Of a stretch of DNA of 64,000 nucleotides, positions 46,801 through 61,062 are shown piece by piece. The position numbers were made by a program, and so were the translations under genes. Location: contig OX463808.1 in the NCBI GenBank assembly GCA_949825045.1, positions 32,549,674 through 32,613,673 of the forward strand, written 5' to 3'. A model generated the notes under the pieces. That model was not told the DNA's origin. It was given only the letters and a program-made list of their open reading frames with translations, and made no database searches. The stretch comes from Argyresthia goedartella. Lineage: Eukaryota > Arthropoda > Insecta > Lepidoptera > Argyresthiidae. Every line of letters begins with the position of its first letter. Within the stretch, counting starts at the first letter, position 1.

Positions 46801-49800
46801 CGCTCCATATTTCGCTGGCAAACCTCGAGCCTAGACTTTTGGATGTCAGTCAAAGACCAAGTCTGAACTCCGAAGGTAAGGATGGGAGGAATGCATATGT
46901 CCATTCTTGCTTTCTTTTTAGAGACAACGGAAGTTGTCCCTTCATGAGCTCTTTCATGGACCAATAGCTCCTCCAAGCTCTTTCATGGACCAATAGCTCC
47001 TCCAAGCTCTTTCATGGACCAATAGCTCCTCCAAGCTCTTTCATGGACCAATAGCTCCTCCAAGCGTTATCAATTCGTCTTTTGACATCTTTGCCTTGTC
47101 TGCACTGAAAGGAGACTATTTGGCCCAAGTATATGTATTCTTGGACAAATGCAATTCCTGACCCATCCACTTCCACTTTATGCTCAGTGCTATTTTTCAT
47201 GACCTTGATAATAATAATAATTGTTATTATTATAATTATATTATTAATAATATAGTTTATAATTTAAAAGTAATTTTGACGGTTTTTAAAAATGAGAAAT
47301 CGTGAACCTAGTAATTAGAATATTCATCGGTCCACGAACATACTGACTGGGCCACCTGTTGCCTAGGAGTATGGCTCAGTTAGTAAAACATGGAGTATGT
47401 TGTGCAGTCCTAAGAATTTTGTGGTCTGTGTGTTTGTTTATTGTTTACCCTCACAGTTAATGTTTTTATGTCCTTTCCTAAATTTCATCAATTTTGTTTT
47501 ATTAAGTGACCGAGCGACGAATCGTCCAGTTTCGAGATTATTGGCCAAAAATGCCTGTGTCCGTCTGTTTGTTCTTCGCCTACAGGTCGCATTTTTCAAC
47601 CGATTTTGATGAAAATTAATTGGATTTATTTAAACTTTTTAGTCGAACGCGATTTTTGATGGGGAGGGATAGGGGGATAGGGGGAAAGGGGGGAAGTTTT
47701 CTGTAGCGTTATTTATCGACGGATTTCAATGAAATTTTAAAGGCACACTAAGCACTTCATTCTAAACAAGATGTTGCAAAAAATCCATAGAGGGGGAGTG
47801 GAGGTGGAAGCACTTCGGGGTATTTTCGACCCCCAAGTAACTATCTTGTAGAAAACGATAGACACCTGAATTTTCTGTGACTAATAGACAAATTCCCATT
47901 TAAATAGACAAATTCCCATTTAAATAGACAAATTCCCATTTAAATAGACAAATTCCCAAAATTTGGTCAATTTGAACCAATAGTTTGGAAACGATAGTGG
48001 TTCAAAGTTCCGTCATTTTGTCACTGACTGACTCATCATCTAGGGTGGTGGGTGAGGGGGTTCTGGTAAGGAGGGGGAATAGGATAACCTACGGTGGGGG
48101 TTGTGGGTGGGGGATGGGTCTTTTCTACTTTCTCTCCAACATTGGTTGGTTGCATGGTTATAAGGGCTCGCGAGATCTTCTGTTCTCACAGAACCACTAG
48201 ATTTATTGGACGATTATTATTTTTCTATTAAATTGATCAAGGAATTATTTATGTCAGATTCTATGTATTTAGATCGTGCCCTATAAATTACGGTGCTGTC
48301 ATCAGCGAAAAGAACTATCGGATGATTCACACATTTTGGGAAGTCATTATTGCATACTAGGACATATTGCATACAACCTGCCAATTTCGATTACGTACCT
48401 ATTCGAATTGTAGTAATATGCATTACTGTGCACACAACACACTGCAGTTTGCACAAACGTGATTTGAGCCAAGTGCCAACTTAGCTCGCCCGAGTAATTG
48501 TGTGATCAACATTCTGCATTCCCTATAAATTACGGTGCTGTCATCAGCGAAAAGAACTATCGGATGATTCACACATTTTGGGAAGTCATTATTGCATACT
48601 AGGATATATTGCATACAACCTGCCAATCTCGATTACGTACCTATTCGAATTGTAGTAATATGCATTACTGTGCACACAACACACTGTAGTTTGCACAAAC
48701 GTGATTTGAGCCAAGTGCCAACTTAGCTCGCCCGAGTAATTGTGTGATCAACATTCTGCATTCGTGGGATAGATAGATAGGTGCCCTAGACGTATGGGGA
48801 TAAGGTACACAATGTAGCGAGACTGTTACGTAACAATGATGGATGGGAGTTATTATAGGTTGGTGTTGTAACCTGATACGGATTGATATGTGGTAAGCCG
48901 ACGTGTAATTTTCATAAAATATTCTTAAATGCCCCCTTATTCACATTCATAGATAACAACATCGACGCAGTTTTTTTCGTAGAGTAAATTATATATTAAC
49001 AAAGGGTCTTACTACAAAAGGAAAGATAAAAACCTTTTACAAAGGCCGGGTTTGGAATAGGAATTATTTGTCTTCTCCCAGTGCTGGTTATGTAATTTGG
49101 TAATGTACGGATAACAGGGGAATCTAACTTAACTCGGTTTAAAAACATGAATGAATACATTATGTATATGTACATAGGACATAGAATGTATACATACACA
49201 ATGTATAATTAATGTATACATTACCTCAAAACAAACGTCAAATACATTAATGGATTTAACGTTTGTTTTGAGGTTAAACTACATGGTATATGTTTATGTC
49301 AAAAAGATGTTTAGTGTGCACATTTCACAGGAAAACTGGCGTATGTGGCAGAGTTTTGTGGTCCGTTTGCGGGGCCCTTATCTTAAGAAAGGGTCAAAAT
49401 GACCTAGCATATTCCCATTCGGAGTCGCAGAGGCACCGCACGACGACCTCTGTGATCGTGGATTCGATCCTCGCTAGAGACGGGAAAAAAACAGGTCTTG
49501 GATCTTTGGGACGTCGTCGCTGTTTCTGGTTCCTACGTCAGAGAGTATCCTAGTGTAGGGCCAGAAGCAATGCAGAGATAAACTACGAGAACATGGCGCG
49601 TCGCTCCTCTACACCATAGGTAAACTTCACGCTCACTCTCGTCGTGAGCACGCTCGCTGTCTCGCCGTCGGAAGCGGATATAATGGATATAATGGAGGGG
49701 CGCCGTGTTATCGTAGTTGATCTCTATGCGCCCTCTAGTTATAAAACTCACCGTCATAGTAAACAATGCCGCCACAAAGGTTGTCGGCCTTCAACATCGG

Positions 49801-52800
49801 GAACAGTTCGAGTGTGTTCTTCTTGGACAGGTAGTAGGAGCTCTTCACGTTGCGGTCGCCGGCGACGAAGTCATACATCTTGATGCCGAACCAGAAGTAC
49901 GGCACCTGCCACCAGCTGCAACGAGCATAGGAAGCAGTCGTAATTACGCATCGAAAATGTTAGCGAGTTGAACTGGCTATTGGCTGGAGGCGACACAAAT
50001 AAACTAATAAAAAAGTGTATTTGAAACTTTGAGTAATAATGTATAAATACTAGAGACGCTAGCTCGAACAAAATATGTGCCCGGCCTCTTGACGAGAGCG
50101 GGCTTGTCAGTTGTCATAGATAAAAATCTTTGCGCTCAGATGCGACATGCCGAAGACGGTCAGTCGCATTTGCCCAAAAGTATACCTATCGAGTGAATCC
50201 TGCCTATACAGGTTGCATACTTTTAATGTCGCGCAGGCGACCTATAATGTGTATTTGGGAATAAAATAAAAGAGAATGTGCACATATCCAATATTTTAAT
50301 GGGTTTATTTTTTTCATTGGTTGTGATGTTGTTAGTCAGTCTAATGAATAAATTGACAGTTCTTTAAATTTTCGTCAGATGATAATTATCATTAATTAAT
50401 TGCGGTAGTAAAACATGAGTGGTATTTCAGCGCAAGGGTGTACCTGTCACTGCTATGAAATTTATCCTTATCATCTTGGGCTTGCTGGAAGAAATATCTT
50501 GTTAAAGATAAGCTTGCCTTTGTAAATGTCGTTTCCATAAGTTTTTAATGTGAATTTTCATGTGCAATAAAATTTACAAAATATATGACGTGCCTAACAC
50601 GTTGGTATTCGGAAATGACACATCTGCACGTAAACATCTTGTCACTCTTTGATTTTCAAAGAGAAAACATGGCTGTCGCTATGTTGATTTTTGTCATTCA
50701 CAAAATATTAGTATATGCGTATTTTACTGATAATACATGGTACTTAAGTATGAAAAGTTATTCCTTGGCTTTTTTGGTCTGTACGGTGTAGTTTTTACTG
50801 TACCGCAGAGCACATGACGGCATTATTTAGTTTCTTACTCTCGCATCAAAAGCGTCACGGCTCGGCAAGCGCTTGGCACAGACTGAATTGGTGTGGAGTG
50901 AATTCACTCTACTTATAGCTGCAAGAAAGTCAGTTTGCGCGCCTACTCTAGTATTTATACATTATTACTCAAAGATTTGAAAATGGAATCTATGGCTACC
51001 GTACAACAGCTGTCTGTCGTTTTCGAGGTTGTCTGTAGCCATAATTTGTCTGATATTCAATCGCTAGTGAACTCACGTATACACCGGCAGCAGGATGGGC
51101 AGAGGCCTCGTGAGGTGCGGCGCCACTTCCAGCATGTTGGCTCGCTCGTGCAGAGCTTCCTTTACCATCTTGTACTGATCGTAGTCGAGGCCCAAGATCG
51201 CCTGAGTGATTAAGCAACGTCTTTGATATTGATAATACAGGCAATTATCAAAACTGGAATCACATTATGACAGGTTTTAGGACATTATTGACAGGTCGAC
51301 GAGGCCCAATCGCTTGTCAGGCGATTGATGTGAAATATTTAAAAGGAACCTGCCAAAAACACTTTATTTAGAAAAAGATGAACGTTAATTTTCCGTAGAT
51401 ACGGCGACTTCCTGTCTTTACGGATCTAGAAGATTACTGGGGTACCTTGGGCGATTCAGTCGATAGAAGGTCACATGGGGGTATGTAATGACTTCTATGT
51501 GAGTAAAATTGGTACCTTCTGCAAGTACCGGACGCCTCCGTGGATGAGTTTCGTGCTGCGACTGGAGGTTCCGCTCGCAAAGTCATCCGCCTCTACTAAG
51601 GCGGTACGGAGGCCTGCAATCAAACAAATATACTTACGTCTTGGAATCAAAAGAACCTACAACTGCAAACTGAAATGTCGAAAGTAATGTGGATGTTTCG
51701 AAGCATTTTGGAACTAGCAATTACAATCTTTATTAAGATTTGGGGAGGGACATGGACAACAGTAACCAGTGCCAAAACACAGGTAATTGGGTGAAATGGT
51801 CACTATAGAGGACCGATCATCATCATCATCATTATCAAGACTTCGGCTATCTAATGGAATCAGGAATAATGATGGCTGGCTGGCTGACTTTTGTGGACGT
51901 GCATAGCTGCCAGCTCAAAGTATTACAAATACACAAATTTAGAGATGAGGTCGATTTAAGGAAAGTACAGTTTGAGGTTACAAACCTTTGTAGATTTATA
52001 TTGGCCGCTTACGTTTTTACTATGGTTTGATTATGTCATTAGCTGTCGACAGAGATATGTCTTGGTTTTCTGTTGTACTAAAAATATAATGTTTTAATGG
52101 TTTTAAACAATAATTCTCGTCTTCTTCATCATTCTAAACATGGTAGCAAGGCGTTTTGTGTACAGTAAGTCGTAAAATGAGTAACAATATCGTAATACCA
52201 ATTTTTGACGGAACGGATTATGCCAATTTAATATTTAAAATAATGCTATTGCTAACTTAAATACGATAATTATTGAGTAGATCACACCACACACAAACCC
52301 CAGTGGTTTAAGTGGTGTTCCCATAATGAGTAACTATGTAAAATTTTGTGTAAATAAATAAATAAATTAAAAAAAAAAAAAAAATGGAAAATTCGACTAT
52401 TGAAATTTCTTCAATTTAAGAAATGTAAGGAATTAGCCATTAGAATAAAAACTGGTAAAGACAATGCTGTTCAGTGGGATGAGATGGATATTCAGGCTGC
52501 AAACTATACATACAGCGCGATTACCAACCAACAGTTGGAATATATTAGCGAGATAGTCAGCATACAAAATTATATTAAAATTCGACGAAATGTATTTAAA
52601 GCAATCTACATCGTTGCAAATTGTATGCAGAAGCAATTTAGAAAATATAAAGCTAGCGAAATATTCGGATATTAATATTTTCTTCAATGATTTTGAACGA
52701 TATGTCAACGATTTGAAAAAGGCCGGTGCCAAGATGTCGGAAAGTGAAAAATTAAACTATATGTTAAAGGCGTTGCCCGAAAATTATAGTTATATCAGCG

Positions 52801-55800
52801 ATTTAATAGATGTTTTGCCAGAAAAAGATAAAACCGTAGAATATTTAAAAAGTAAAATAAGAATGAAGAAAATTCATAGTGATTCGAAGAAATGCCGAGT
52901 AGCTCGAACGCATTCAAAGCGGGATCGGAGAACAAACCCACATGTTTTACCTGCGGAAAAGTTGGGCATATACAAAGAGATTGTTGGCATGGATACCGCG
53001 GTCGTGGACGTGGACATAATGCTCGAAGTCGTGGTCGTGGACGTGGCCACTACAATTTCGGACCAAACAGAGGTAGAGGAAATTACTACAAATTCGACAA
53101 TTAATGAAGATGCTCCTAAGGCAGGACAAATATATTGGCTTTTAGATAGTGGATGTACAGACCACATAATAAATACCGATGAATATTTCGATGAATATAT
53201 TACTTTAAAAGAACCAATAAAAGTGAAGGTTGGTGATAGAAGAGTATTGAAAGCGACAATGGTTGGAAGCATTACAACTTATTTTCCGGTTTATAAGAAC
53301 AAAAATAAAGTAATAATAGACAACGTATTTTACGTAAATGAGATGAAGGCTAATTTATTAAGCTATTCGAAGATAACAGACAATCACACAATAGTTTCGG
53401 CAGGATATTTAACGAATATATATAACGAGAATAGAGAATTGATCGCAATTGCGAAGAAATATGAGAGACTCTACAAAGTAACCAGTTTTGCATGTAAGGA
53501 AATAGGCGTAAATGCAGCAAATTGTAATATGACATTGAAAGAAAAGCTTCATCGAACATTTGGTCATATAAACTTCAATTATCTTGACATGATGTGTAAA
53601 AACCAAATATTAGAAGGATTACCTAAACAAATAGAAACGGATTATATGAAATGTGCTATTTGCGTCGAAAATAAGATGCACAACTTGCCGTTCAGCAATA
53701 ATAGGACGAAGGCAGAAGACATATTAGATATTGTACACACGGATGTTAACGGACCACATATAGTTACAGGATACCAAGGAGAAAAATATTTGTTGACATT
53801 CGAAGATGATTATAGCAAGATAGCGAGAGTGTATTGCATTAAATCAAAGGAACAAGTATATGAATGCTTCAAAGAATATGTCAATCAAATGCAAAATATT
53901 ACAGGAAAAACGATCAAAGAACTAAGATGTGACAACGGAAAGGAGTACATAAATAGCAGAATATTTAATTTCGCAAGAGAAAAAGGAATAATGATTAAGC
54001 CTTGCCCAGCATACGTACATGAGTTAAACGGCACTGCAGAAAGATTTAATAGATCGATAATGGATATGGCACGATGCCTCTTGGCCGAAGCAAAGGTTGA
54101 TAAACGTTATTGGCCAGAAGCTGTCAAGACCGCTGCTTATTTAAAAAATCGTATCATGACAAATACCCCAGAAAAATGACGCCGTTTGAAATAGTTTTTC
54201 ATGAGAAACCAACTGCAAAATATTTGAGAATGTACGGTAGTAAAGTTTATGTAAGAGTACCTAAATGTAAAAGAGCGACAAAATGGGACAAAAAGGCAGA
54301 GATGGAATTTTTACTAGGATATACAGATGTTGGATACAGAGTACTGATCAATAATAGAGTAGTCATTACAAGACACGTGGATATAATTGAGGAAGATGTT
54401 AAGCTTATTGCATTTGACGATAATAAAGAAGAATAATAAAGAAGAAGAAAAATAGGAAGATAGTCTAGATGAAATTGAAACAGAAGACATGATACTGAAT
54501 AATAATGACAGTAAAGAGATAATGAATAATGAAAAGAGAACCTCTAAGAGACAAATTAAAGCGCCACAGCGATTTGATGAAGAATTTGGCTACTATTGTA
54601 TAACTGTTAATTATTGTGATGCGATGATTCCAGATACTTTTTAGGAGGCGACTACATGTGACGATTCTGAAGAATGGAAAGAGACTATGGACCGTGAGAT
54701 GAACAGCCTAGTGAAGAATGATACTTGGACCTTAGTAAATGCACCAAAGGAAACAGAGGTACTAGATGTTAAATGGTTGTACAAAAAGAAGGCTGATGAT
54801 CTTTATAAAGCCAGGTTAGTGATTAGAGGGTTTCAACAAACCACCGATGTTGACGATACGTATTCACCTGTTGCTAGGATGCAAAGTTTAAAATTACTGT
54901 TATCGTATTGCTGCCAATTTAATTTACATGTTCATCAAATGGGTGTAGAGACTGCATTCTTAAATGGTAGAGTTTTATCAGAAGTGTACGTTAAACAGCC
55001 TCTTGGTTATGAAGACGGTACTGACGGTATAAACTGAACAAATCTCTTTATGGTTTAAAAGAAAACCCGCGTGCGTGGTACGAATGTTTTAATGATTTTG
55101 TAACAACTATTGGCTTTCAAAGGAGCAAATATGATTATTTTCTTTATGTCAAAACAGACAGTAACTCTACTGTATATATTTTAGTATACGTTGATGACTT
55201 ATTGATAGTACGCAAAGATGTGCACACGATTGATATAATTAAAAATAAATTAAGTAATCATTTTAGAATGAAGGACATGGGAAAGATTAGGAACTACATA
55301 GGTATTGATGTAGAGTATGACTACGCAAAAGGTAATACTTTGACCTTAAGTCAGGAAAAATATATAGAGACGTTAGCCAAAAAATATAAAATTGAGAATT
55401 CTAAATTATTTAAAACACCTATGGAGATTAATGCCAAACTTAAAAAATGTGAATTAAATGATGATATTAAATACCGGAACTTGATCGGAGCTTTGTTATA
55501 CATTAGTTCTGGCACTCGACCAGACATTGCCTTTTGTGTCAATTACTTGAGCAGGTTTCAGAACTGCTATGGTGAAATTCATTTCAAATATGCATTGCGA
55601 GTTTTAAAATATTTATACTTGACTAAAAGTCTGAAGCTCACATATTTACAGAATTTAAAAGCTAATATAATGGACTGTTACGTAGATGCCGATTGGGCCG
55701 GAGATATTGTAGACCGCAAATCAACTACTGGTTTTGTGATTCGATTATTTGGTAATACTGTGTACTGGAAGTCAAAGAAACAAAGTACTGTGACGAAATC

Positions 55801-58800
55801 TTCCACTTTCGCTGAATACATAGCGTTGTCAGAAGCTGTAACTGAAATAAGCTTACTACGTAGTATACTTGATGATGTTTTTATAGTGTTCGATGCTCCT
55901 GTAAACATTTACGAAGATAATTCAGGTGATGTAGCTATTGCGAAGTATGGTAATTTCACAAAGAACTCGAAGCATATTGAAGTGCATTATCATTATGTTC
56001 ACGATAATGTTAAGAATGGAACCATTGATATAGTTAAAGTTGATTCGGAAGATAATGTTGCAGACATTCTTACCAAATCGTTAGGAAACATTAAATTCCT
56101 TAAATTCAGGGGAATGTTAAATATAACTTTATTTGATATTGCCATGCTTGCACAGTTTTAATTGTTAATCTTAATAATGTAGATTAATGTCGCCATATAA
56201 ATCTAAGGAGGCGTGTTGAGGTTACAAACCTTTGTAGATTTCTATTGGCCGCTTACGTTTTTACTATGGTTTGATTATGTCATTAGCTGTCGATAGAGAT
56301 ATGTCTTGGTTTTCTGTTGTACTAAAAATATAATGTTTTAAACAATAATTCTCGTCTACTTCATCACTCTAAACACACAGTTAAAAGTTTTCAGATTAAT
56401 CGGTTGATGTTCATAACTGGTTGATTTATTCAGCTTGTTTCAATATATTTTTACAATTGGTTGATTTTTTCAAATGGTTGATTTCAATGTGTTTTTTTTC
56501 AGATCAACTTGTTCTTTTTTCAACTATCCTTGTTTATAATATAGCAGATTAGCAAACAAAGTATTTTTGTTTATTAAAAACACAAAATCTGCAACAAAAA
56601 AAAACAATGGAATAGGTAATTAATTGCATCGTTACCAAAGTATGAGAGTAGTCAAAACTGATGTAATATTAGACTAGACCATTCTTCATTCCGTTCTTTC
56701 ATTCATGACCGTCCATACAGCTAAGCATTAACTAGTTGACGAATTTAACTATTTTTCGTTCGTTCCATTCCGTTGATCCTTTATTTCAACTCCATACAGT
56801 TGAGCGTTACTATGTAGAAGAATTCAAGACGCTATGAGAAAAAAAAAGCTGCCGAGTGGGCGGGGACTAGCTTGATCGGGGGGAGCACCCCATCGTCACT
56901 ACATCGTGTGAATCAATGGCGAAGCGAATATTTTTTAGCTTGTCAATTTCATCATAGTAATTAATAATGGAGGCTTGGTAAGTGATCAGTATCATGACTA
57001 TAGATCAATAAGGCTAGTATTTAATAGTACATCAAAAATACTGATTTGCACAGCAAAAAAGGATCAGCAAAAACACTTTATGTTTAAAATATTTTATGTG
57101 TACTCAAGTTTATGTTTTAAGTCTTTTTCGTTGTTCTTGCATGTTCAACCTAACACGAAGGAAAAGTGGGGGCTTCGCTTCCTTCACCCCCTTTACCCTT
57201 CAACTAAGCTACCGCAGCATTTTGCCCTGATGTTTGCTGTGCAATTATTTTTGATGTGCAGTTTAATATTTTCCGAATCAGACATTTTTTTCAATAAAAT
57301 AAAAAAAATCAGACATTTTTTTCACCTTCCATTCTAATGCAACCCAGTCACGAGTGAATCAATTTGGAAAGTCAAAATTACATTTAAAAAAAATCACAAA
57401 CATTAATGGCATGCTACTGATTATTTAGCAAGCCTCCAGTATCATTTAATATGAATTTGGACGGTGACCAAAAAGTTATGAGTGATAGGTGACATTTATA
57501 CAGGGTGACATTTAATTAGCTGACCTTAGTTTGGGGAATGATAATACCCATAATTATGAATAACTTTCCCCAAAAAAACATATGGTTGGAAAAAAAAAAC
57601 AATTTAAAGACAAATATGCACTATGAATAAAAAAAAGATGAAAAATAAGCTATTTCAGAGAATCACATTTCAAAAATGAACTCGTTAGAAATAACTATTG
57701 CCCACATATTACATTTAATAGAGAAGTTATATTAACTGCTATTGCGGTATAATAGGAAAAAAAAGTGTTGACTTTGGATTTTTTTTTCCACCGACAAAAT
57801 TGTATCCAACGTTTCTCCAAATGAAAACCCTAAATTATATAGTCAAAATTTATATACCAGAAATTGATCACAATTTATTGAGTATTTCATGAAATACACA
57901 GAAAAAAACACCCGTAATTTATTTGCATAGCGTCTTAACCCAACAGGTAAACAATCTATCGTTGACGGTCAACGGTTACATTTCGTTAACGTAAACATTG
58001 CTAATAAAATAACCCACCGCTTCTCAAAATCATGTCGGCGCTGTCTCTCATTGGGGAAATTACAGTGCCATTTTAGATAGTTACAATAAAATTGAGCAGA
58101 AGTTTTGATTGGAGATTGAGTAAGTACAAGCTACTGCTAAGTATTCATACCTCTAGTGCAGGCGTCTAAGGCACACCCGGCCCCCGTGGCGCCCCCTCCG
58201 ATGATGAGTATGTCGAAGTTCTCTCCGGTCTGCAGCTTCTTGACTTGCTCATCTCGGGACGGAAGCTTCGTGCGCTTCTTGCGCGCTGTCTGGGCCACCA
58301 CTGTGCCCGGTTTGTACCATTGCTGGGGACAAAAACTAGAAATTAAACATTGAAAACACCCTGACACATTAATGAATCTTGAATCTAAAGGATCACTCGA
58401 TCCCTTGTTAAGCTGATAAACTTGAACCACAGAACCGATATAAATAAAACATATCTAGGAACCTTCGCAGTAAAGTCTACTACGACGACAAAAAACGGCA
58501 TTAAAATCCGTCCACCCGTTTGAACACTAATCACTATACCTTGTTAAGCTGACAACTTTCGATCTACTAAACCGATTTTAACAGAACATATCTAAGAACC
58601 ATTGCAGTAAAGTCTACCAACCGTTAGACGCTTCAAATTTATAACACCCCTCTTTTGGTCGTCGGGGGTTAATAACAGGGACAATTTTGTTATTTTCAAT
58701 TTTATTTATTTGTAAATCAATTAAGGGAATGAATGGTCCGATGACGACGGTTTATGCCACAAATGGTTTGTCCCAAACTGTCGTGATCTCAATATATACA

Positions 58801-61024
58801 GTCGTCACAAAATAAAAGGCCCGGTGGCCCAAACTAAATTCAGCCTTATTGCGTCAGTGACACGGACGCTACCTTCGGCAGTTTTAGAATGCTATTATGA
58901 CATTTTCTTAATGCGTACATAATAAGCAGTATTTTTCATTGCATGTGTCAAAATGTATCGGTTTTGAACTGTCAGGATCGCATTCTCTCAGGGGTGAAAC
59001 TTTAATAATGAGTTAAGTTGCGTGGATCAAAGCCCAGAGCAGCAAGCTGGAAGAAATGTCTTTTTAGAGACGAGCTCGCCTTTGTGCATAAGGGTTTCTT
59101 ACTTGTACTCATTCGGTATTTAACGTGCAATAAAGTATATCGAAGCAAAGAATTACGTAGGTTTATTTTTAGGGTTCCGTACCCGAAGGGTTCCAAACGG
59201 GACCCTATTACTAAGACTCCGCTGTCCGTCCGTCCGTCCGTCTGTCACCAGGCTGTATCTCAAGAACCTAGCTAGCTAGAGAGTTGAAATTTTCACAGAT
59301 TATGTATTTATGTTGCCGCTATGACAACAAATACTAAAAAACAGGATAAAATAAATATTTAAGGGGGCTCCCATACAACAATTCTTTCAATACCACATAC
59401 AAACTTATGGATGCACCTGGTTACGTACATGGAGTGTGAAAGTAACCGCACCAATAACTTTGTAAACAATATTTTGCTGTGTAAAATCCAAACTATTCAC
59501 TCCACGCCATCGCTTCCATTGAACGGTGGTACGGAACCCTTCGTGCGCGATTTAGACTCGCACTTGACCGGTTTTTTAAAGTACTTGTAGCAAATCAAAA
59601 GAACGACTTACAAAGTGGAAGCAGATGACATTGGGACTACTTTATTTGGTCATGTTCAGTGGGCTCGTGCCGAATCAATTGGACTCGGTCGTTTCTGCTT
59701 TAAAGCTATACCTACTAGTAACACATGGCGCATAGAGGCATAGCCCTCGCAAACACACACTAGTTTGATAACAGTAGTTAATTTCAGCCATGGAGGTTTT
59801 TGTAAATTTAAATGTTATTTAAGTTCGATGTTGCAGCAAACGTTTATCTGATAATTAAAATCACATCTTTGACCCTAATCCGTAGGGTTGGATATCTTTG
59901 ACCCTAATCCGTAGGGTTGGATAACGATATCAGAGTATTATATGTGGGTAGAGGTAAAATAAACTATTAGATTTTTTCGCATTGCACCGTAGATAAACTA
60001 AAACTAACTGGCTCTCGTATTGAGGTATAAATGCCCACATACACTGAGCATATGTTGGTTTTTGTTATTAGTACCTGAACACACGAAAACTTGACAGTAA
60101 TGATGGCAAAGGCCATTCTAGATTACATCTCTAACGTATTGCGACAATTGTGAGACATAACACGCCTACTGGCTAAATGTTACTAACGCAAATGCGTTTT
60201 GGAAATGTAATCGGAAGAAGTGAGAAGCTGAAGATAATGAGAAACGTTCGTATGGCTTCTTGCAATGGATTCAATCAATGCATCTCGAATTGATTAGGCA
60301 GTTGACCATTATGTTTCTATGTATTATTTTGTTAGTGTTCAGATTCAGATTCGTTCATTTGCATAAATGTAGTTACAGTGGTTGTTAAATGGCTATGTCA
60401 CCATAAGATTGTCAAAGCGTTAGTTTATATATGTCGCAGTTGGTTGATTAAATCAGATAGGTACTTAACTAACACCCTAGACCGTTAATTAAAGACCGAC
60501 GTTTAACCCAGTCACTAGCAATTTGATTTAAATAAAGCATCGTCGAGAACTTTTAAAAATCTGTCTAACCGAAAGCCGGCGTGTTGGAAAACAAGACGGC
60601 GTCACGAGAACAGCTGTTTTGCACAGTTTCTATCAGGGCAAAACATTGCGGTAACTTAGGTGAAGGGTAAAGGGGGTGGGCCCCCTTTATCCTTCGTGTT
60701 AGGTTGAACAGTAAGATCAACAAAAAATACTTAAAACATAAACTTAAGTACACATAAAAAAATATTCATATTGTTTATATCTTGTTGCCTAGGAACGTTT
60801 AGACAACTCGTTAAACGTTTCGTTCAGTCACTTGTCTGAGGGAATTTTAGTGACTTGGTTAAACGTCGGCATTTAATTAACGCTCTAGAGAGCATTGAGT
60901 TACATTTACTTGTTAACTTCTCTTGAGAAGTTATTATAATAGGTCTGAAAATTGAAATAGGTAATTTTGTGTTTTCTTTACGTTTTAAGACCTGGAGAAT
61001 CATTTGCAATCATTTTTAGAGTGA

Positions 61025-61062
<38 letters not shown>

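Larger units (their letters stand above)
51971..56375 (+). mobile_element. copia-type LTR retrotransposon, full length but broken
   Basis: The LTRs are at 51971-52140 and 56214-56375 (TGTTGAGGTTACAAACC...CTAAACA; the left one lacks one base at its start and has a 9-bp insertion). The flanks are TACAG and CACAG, a 5-bp target duplication with one change. A purine tract (CTAAGGAGGCG) precedes the 3' LTR. Between them the order Gag - protease - integrase - reverse transcriptase - RNase H is that of Ty1/copia elements. It is inserted in intron 2 of the dehydrogenase gene, in the opposite orientation. Confidence 0.95.
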
